This document shows, piece by piece, positions 41,575 through 45,048 of a DNA stretch of 45,048 bases (positions are counted from its first letter, which is position 1; each line of letters starts with the position of its first letter). Source of the DNA: Bacillota bacterium (GTDB lineage: Bacteria; Bacillota_I; Bacilli_A; Erysipelotrichales; Erysipelotrichaceae); NCBI GenBank assembly GCA_023388995.1, contig JAEWFD010000032.1, forward strand, positions 1 through 45,048. The letters are read 5' to 3'. The translations under genes were made by a program, and so were the position numbers. The notes below the pieces were generated by a model, which saw only the letters and a program-made list of their open reading frames with translations, was not told the origin of the DNA and did not search any database.

Positions 41575-41608
41575 GACAGCCAAGTAAACCGAGGTTGTCT
41601 TTTTTTTG
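41575..41608 (+). terminator. Terminator after the 3D-domain gene
   Basis: GACAGCC / GGTTGTC (one G-U pair) followed by nine T. Confidence 0.85.
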
Positions 41609-41967
41609 TTCAGACGTACATAGATCGGTATGTATGAACCTTGAGCTAAGAAATCATGCAGATATAAAACGATGTGTATACTCGGTGTACTACTGATTGG
41701 TGATAGGATTTGGGTGTGAAGAAGGAGAAACCAAATTCTTCATTCATAGAAGGAGTGATAAAAGATGACATAGATTTGTTAAGCGGAGCATGTTAAAAAT
41801 GCTTATATAATCAAAAATCGAAAAGTAGGTTACGAAGTTACGTGTATTTTGTATTTGCTATATGACAACGATATAGAGGAAGCATGCAATGCACTTCAAA
41901 AAAAGAAACAAAGTTGAAATCGATAAGGTAAATACAAAAACAAAATTAAAATGAAAGAGGTATTTAT
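41609..41967. other. Intergenic stretch without a recognisable gene
   Basis: About 360 bases. GAAGGAG occurs twice (near 41720 and 41749), and short open frames lead to early stops, such as ATG 41765 (3 codons) and ATG 41884 (15 codons). This may be decayed sequence linked to the following lysin gene; no holin-like membrane segment was found. Confidence 0.4.
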
Positions 41968-43110
41968 ATGGAATATGCAATTTTCCCACTAAAGAATATT
42001 GGAATTTCACAAAGATATTCTGATGGGCACAGAGCACTCGATATCTACGGTGCAAACACTGGAACTGAAGAATGGTTTGCACCTTGCACAGTAAAAGTTT
42101 TAGCTATTCAAAGATATAATGATGTAAATCGAACAGGCTTTCGAAACAATGTTTATTTTGGAACATGCGATGCGAATGGGAATAAAACTGCAGTTATGTG
42201 TGAGGATGGGATTTCACGAGTTTTAACTTTTGCTTGTACTCACATGGACGGAGCAAAAAAACTAGATGTCGCAAATAGAAAGCTTGTTGATAATACAACA
42301 GATTGGTTTGCTTATTACGGATTAACAGTTGGTAAAGTCTTTTCTTCAGGACAAGCTTGCTATCGTGAAGGATTTGCTGGACTAGAAGTTAGTAACACAA
42401 ATCATGGGAATCATGTCCATATGGATGTAGGACTCGATTGGCAGTATGAGAAGGTGGAAGTTTCTCCTGAAGTTTGGCATCTTAATAATTTGGTGCGTCC
42501 TGCGTCAGAAGGTGGAGGACCTTATATCGCTAATACATTCCATAGACTGAAAGATTGGAATGTTGATGTTAACTTAAATGGGTATACATTTGCTGAAGTA
42601 AATTCTAGGATTATGAATGACGGACCAGTAAATCCAAATACAGGTATATATTTACAAGGTGTATTGGGAGGTTTTAATATTCGTCCTAATTCTAATGGTA
42701 CGGGTACAGCCCTTACTACAGTTCCTAAAGGATCTAAAGCTGCAATTTTAGGATTTGAACCAGGATTTATACTTGGATCAGACGGAAAATATTATCAATG
42801 GGCCAAGGTACAATATGGTACTAAAACTGGTTATGCACAATTAGATTTACATCTGGATTATAAAATTGTTTGTGATCCCACATTTGATTCTATCTATTTG
42901 CGAGCAGTCGCTGGTAAACCATTTAATGTTCGAACTTCAAAAGTTAATGGTCAAGTCATTGGTCAAGTAGCTCCAGGAAGTCGAATTGAACTCATTGCTA
43001 TTAGTTCGTCACCTGAAAGTGATGAGTATCAATGGGCTCGAGTAAACTATAATGGGCAAGTGGGGTTTGTACAAATTGATACAGTTGGATATAATCAATT
43101 AGAGTTTTAG
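41968..43110 (+). CDS. M23-type endolysin-like peptidoglycan hydrolase with two SH3 domains
   Basis: A 380-residue protein with no signal peptide. The N-terminal 175 residues are an M23-type metallopeptidase: H21 and D25 in HRALDIYG, and HVH at 149-151 in NHGNHVHMDVG as the zinc ligands. Two SH3-like repeats follow (about 220-290 and 305-378, each with a WAKVQYG or WARVNYNGQVGFVQ strand), which bind the wall. No signal sequence and this layout are those of phage endolysins; no holin or other phage gene is near, so it looks like an orphan from a prophage. AGAGG lies 8 bases before the ATG. Confidence 0.82.
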   Translation: MEYAIFPLKNIGISQRYSDGHRALDIYGANTGTEEWFAPCTVKVLAIQRYNDVNRTGFRNNVYFGTCDANGNKTAVMCEDGISRVLTFACTHMDGAKKLDVANRKLVDNTTDWFAYYGLTVGKVFSSGQACYREGFAGLEVSNTNHGNHVHMDVGLDWQYEKVEVSPEVWHLNNLVRPASEGGGPYIANTFHRLKDWNVDVNLNGYTFAEVNSRIMNDGPVNPNTGIYLQGVLGGFNIRPNSNGTGTALTTVPKGSKAAILGFEPGFILGSDGKYYQWAKVQYGTKTGYAQLDLHLDYKIVCDPTFDSIYLRAVAGKPFNVRTSKVNGQVIGQVAPGSRIELIAISSSPESDEYQWARVNYNGQVGFVQIDTVGYNQLEF

Positions 43111-43150
43111 TAAAAAATGGAGAAGTTTATTTCTCCACTCAGACCTTTGC

Positions 43151-43198
43151 AAAAAAGGTAGTTATCATCCCAAATAGTTGGAGATAGCTGCCTTTTTT
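43151..43198 (+). terminator. Terminator after the lysin gene
   Basis: A long hairpin AAAAAAGGTAGTTATC / GATAGCTGCCTTTTTT with two G-U pairs, ending in six T; a smaller GGAGAA / TTCTCC hairpin (43119-43136) precedes it. Confidence 0.8.
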
Positions 43199-43239
43199 CG
43201 CTGAATTATGTATATTTAGATTTTAGGCGTATCAAACAG

Positions 43240-43760
43240 TAATACAGAGAATTGCTAGATGAAGAGATATGTCGTCCCATCTCCATCTTTTTGAGATTTA
43301 TACAGCATAAATAAGCGGCGGGTCATCCGAATTTTCTGCTTCCTTCTTACTCTTGAATATTGTAAACTACTTTTTATCTCTCGCATATGCGAATACTTAC
43401 TCAATTGTTCTTTTCCTAAGTGCGTAATGTCGCCAATGGTATTCTGTCATTCGAATCTGATGAGATTCATCTATGAACTTCTTTTGTATATTTGCAGAGA
43501 ATTCGAAGAGCTGTATATACTTTCTTATTGATTCTAGTCCTAAAAACCAGCGGTAGGCCAAGTTCACTTCCACTTATCATACTGTCATAAGCAAATCTGC
43601 GATTGATGAAAGCCAGTTTAAGTAAAACAACTGATCATTACATGCTCGTTCTATGTTGGATTACATTGAGTAACAATATTTATAGATAAAAGCGACGTTC
43701 AAAGTTTTTGTATTTACGAAAAAGATGGTCTTGCGGGACAAATCATCAATAAGAAATAGT
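43240..43760 (-). pseudogene. Relic of an IS1182-type transposase
   Basis: Minus-strand fragments are visible in shifting frames: IDDLSRKT near 43755, TLNVAFIYKYCY near 43690, and the clear N-terminal motif NLAYRWFLGLES at 43529-43564. Further on (about 43320-43420) short pieces like AAYLCCINLKKM recall the C terminus of the same family. The catalytic middle is missing and stops interrupt every frame. Dead and internally deleted; exact ends are unclear. This covers most of the 800-base stretch without an intact gene. Confidence 0.6.
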
Positions 43761-43919
43761 TTTTGCAATACGGCTTGTATTATCGGATTGTTTAGTGAGC
43801 ATATGTGGCATCTCTGGACAATAGATGATTGTATAATCAATAGATATTATACAAAAAAGCCGCTAAATAAAAAGGACTGTCGAGTTTATCGTCAGTCTGA
43901 AATCGGAAATACTGATTTA

Positions 43920-44465
43920 TTATTTATTCGGAATCCTAATTTCGCAAGTGTTTTTATATGATAAATCTTCAGCAACAGGATAATACAATTTGCCTTCCTT
44001 AAACTCAAAGTAGAGAGGTATTTTTGTACTATCCTCTCCATAGATATCATTCCAGGGTATAACCTTGTATCTATGATTTTCTAATAATTGATAATTCGCT
44101 ATTTCTGTGGTTTTCCATCCATAACCATCAGAAAAGACATCACCAAAACCGGCTGATTCCTGTTTATAAATGCCAAGTCCGAAATAATAGGTATTATCTG
44201 GTTCCCTCCATTCTTTCTTTGATTTTCGTAGACTTAACCAAAAATAATCATCCGTTCCGAAATTTTCTTTTCCAAGGATTTCAAATATATACTCACTATT
44301 ACCCGAACAGACATATGTTGTATATTCATTAAATGGGTAATCATATCCCTCAACTTCGACTTTTGGAACAACAACTGGAACTGTTGTTGTTGGCTTCGAA
44401 TCATTTTTTTTTGAAGTGCAACTCATTAGACTGAGCACCAATAAACATATAAATATATTTTTCAT
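43920..44465 (-). CDS. Unknown lipoprotein
   Basis: A 181-residue lipoprotein: short signal peptide with lipobox LMSC, lipidated Cys16, a Thr/Val-rich linker (TTTVPVVVP), and an acidic, aromatic-rich mature domain of about 140 residues that I cannot assign. CCTCC complement (44474-44478) gives the ribosome site, and the promoter lies at 44512-44540. It sits between two transposase relics; cargo of a mobile element is possible. Function unknown. Confidence 0.7.
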   Translation of the reverse strand: MKNIFICLLVLSLMSCTSKKNDSKPTTTVPVVVPKVEVEGYDYPFNEYTTYVCSGNSEYIFEILGKENFGTDDYFWLSLRKSKKEWREPDNTYYFGLGIYKQESAGFGDVFSDGYGWKTTEIANYQLLENHRYKVIPWNDIYGEDSTKIPLYFEFKEGKLYYPVAEDLSYKNTCEIRIPNK

Positions 44466-44511
44466 TGCTAATTCCTCCGTGAGTTAATTCATTTCAGCAT
44501 ATGATGTTATA

Positions 44512-44540
44512 ATTATATTATAGAAGTATAAAATCTTCAA
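44512..44540 (-). promoter_or_regulatory. Promoter of the lipoprotein gene
   Basis: -35 TTGAAG (complement of 44535-44540) and -10 TATAAT (complement of 44512-44517) with a 17-base spacer. Confidence 0.7.
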
Positions 44541-44585
44541 TTATGTAAACATCCATTGTGATAAAAGTTAAATCTCTATTTGCAC

Positions 44586-44880
44586 AGTGTCCCTGCTAGA
44601 TACTGGAATTCTAAGGCTTATATTGAGTAATAGTCTCTAAAAGTGATCTTTTTAGGTGGATTTAGACCTAATTCCAATAGAAATTTTACCTTCTCTAGCT
44701 TATTGTCATGAACAGCTTAATTTTGGATTAGTAGACTATATCAATTACTATAATTACGACCGTCCTCAGTTAAATCTTAACAAGATGACACCACATGAAT
44801 ATGACGAGTATCTATCTGAACCCTATCTTAGAAAATTACAGTTACCAGCTATTATCACGCCATCAGTCATATATTTATAA
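44586..44880 (+). pseudogene. Relic of an IS3-family transposase C terminus
   Basis: The last open piece (about 44656-44880) encodes DYINYYNYDRPQLNLNKMTPHEY, the C-terminal integrase signature of IS3/IS150 transposases (compare Y-I-x-x-Y-N-x-x-R-P-Q, L-x-x-M-T-P-x-E). Upstream, a degraded frame from 44586 (VPARYWNSKAYIE) recalls the preceding catalytic region, with stops between. The N-terminal catalytic domain is gone. Confidence 0.7.
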
Positions 44881-44949
44881 AAAAAATGAATAAATAAATA
44901 GAGTCCATTACTCATTTAATTGTAAGCGTCAAATAAATATACGAATATA

Positions 44950-44993
44950 AAATCCCTCCAACTGGCGGTATGATGTACCAGAAGGAGGGATTT
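44950..44993 (+). promoter_or_regulatory. Hairpin covering the ribosome site of the transposase gene
   Basis: AAATCCCTCC (44950-44959) pairs with GGAGGGATTT (44984-44993), with inner CTGG / CCAG. The right arm contains the AAGGAGG ribosome site (44982-44988) of the gene at 45001, so the folded RNA would hide it. Confidence 0.6.
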
Positions 44994-45000
44994 CTATTTT

Positions 45001-45048
45001 ATGAAAGAAAGTACAAAACAGAAATGGAAACAAATCATCGCAGAATAC
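45001..45048 (+). CDS. IS66 accessory protein TnpA-like, partial
   Basis: The first 16 codons (MKESTKQKWKQIIAEY) of a gene cut by the window edge. The start resembles the small TnpA-type protein of IS66 elements (x-S-x-x-x-K-W-x-x-x-I-x-E-Y). The ribosome site lies 12 bases upstream, inside a hairpin. Confidence 0.55.
   Translation, partial: MKESTKQKWKQIIAEY

Larger units (their letters stand above)
44922..45048 (+). mobile_element. Left end of an IS66-family element, running off the window
   Basis: GTAAGCGTC at 44922-44930 matches the usual IS66-family terminus, and a transposase accessory gene starts inside it at 45001. The eight bases before it, CATTTAAT (44914-44921), should be the target duplication seen again at the right end. 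The insertion lies 41 bases after the IS3 relic. Confidence 0.65.

Noticed and set aside
43725..43961. A 78-codon plus-strand gene
   Set aside because: No ribosome site, no recognisable motif, overlaps the end of the lipoprotein gene and the antisense of an IS1182 relic.
1..45048. CRISPR arrays, tRNA or rRNA genes
   Set aside because: No regularly spaced direct repeats, cloverleaf-like segments or rRNA motifs were seen on either strand.

Overview
The window looks like chromosomal DNA of a low-GC Gram-positive bacterium (Bacillota). The rsmG-noc-parA-parB cluster, a tatD gene followed by a YabE-like 3D-domain gene, lipobox lipoproteins, strong AGGAGG ribosome binding sites, sigma-A style promoters and a cre-like box all fit. 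Bactofilins, a YajC gene inside a mannose-family PTS operon and the overall gene style suggest an Erysipelotrichia-like gut bacterium; that placement is an inference, because no rRNA gene is present. The rsmG/noc/parAB and mnmE/tatD genes place the right half near the replication origin, although dnaA and a parS site are not visible.

Layout. 1-2.2 kb: an amino-sugar unit (agaS, a PTS EIIA, a YajC-like protein). 2.2-2.8 kb: a GNAT acetyltransferase. 2.9-9.3 kb: a YesM/YesN-type two-component system followed by a three-gene ABC importer of the ferric/AfuABC class, with a cre-like box in its promoter; this suggests sugar-phosphate rather than iron uptake. 9.4-12.6 kb: an ABC-2 exporter (one ATPase, two permeases). 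12.8-14.3 kb: an EAL-HDOD protein and a DUF503 protein. 14.3-17.1 kb (minus): AraC regulator, DesK-type kinase and NarL-type regulator; the latter two resemble the LnrJK system that controls LnrLMN-type exporters such as the one at 9.4 kb. 17.3-19.5 kb: the PTS IIB, IIC and IID genes that probably complete the EIIA at 1.4 kb. 19.7-22.4 kb: a membrane-anchored XRE regulator, then an AT-rich two-gene island (HipA/CtkA-like kinase plus a protein with a C-terminal HTH) beside a decayed group II intron. 22.5-23.8 kb: a GatZ/KbaZ protein, again tagatose/galactosamine metabolism.

23.9-29.7 kb holds a DUF438-hemerythrin-PAS sensor with a small Cys-rich partner, serine acetyltransferase, a conserved TPR-like protein, an AAA ATPase and a three-gene bactofilin operon with an unknown 414-residue protein. 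29.9-33.1 kb is rsmG-noc-parA-parB. 33.1-36.5 kb holds small membrane and zinc-ribbon proteins, Hsp33 and two regulators. 36.7-41.5 kb holds an ABC-F ATPase, mnmE, tatD and a 3D-domain lipoprotein. From 41.6 kb to the end is a degraded accessory zone: a secretion-signal-less M23/SH3 lysin, relics of IS1182-type and IS3-type elements, an orphan lipoprotein and the left end of an apparently intact IS66-type element that runs off the window.

Functionally, galactosamine/tagatose catabolism is spread over three loci (0.2-2.2, 17.3-19.5, 22.5-23.8 kb). Several transport genes are paired with their own signalling genes. The most interesting candidate for something undescribed is the HipA-like kinase/HTH module at 20.2-22.0 kb, with a promoter full of TGTGYC/GRCACA half-sites. 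The Noc protein without its usual N-terminal membrane helix and the bactofilin operon with an unknown partner come next. No tRNA, rRNA or CRISPR array was seen.
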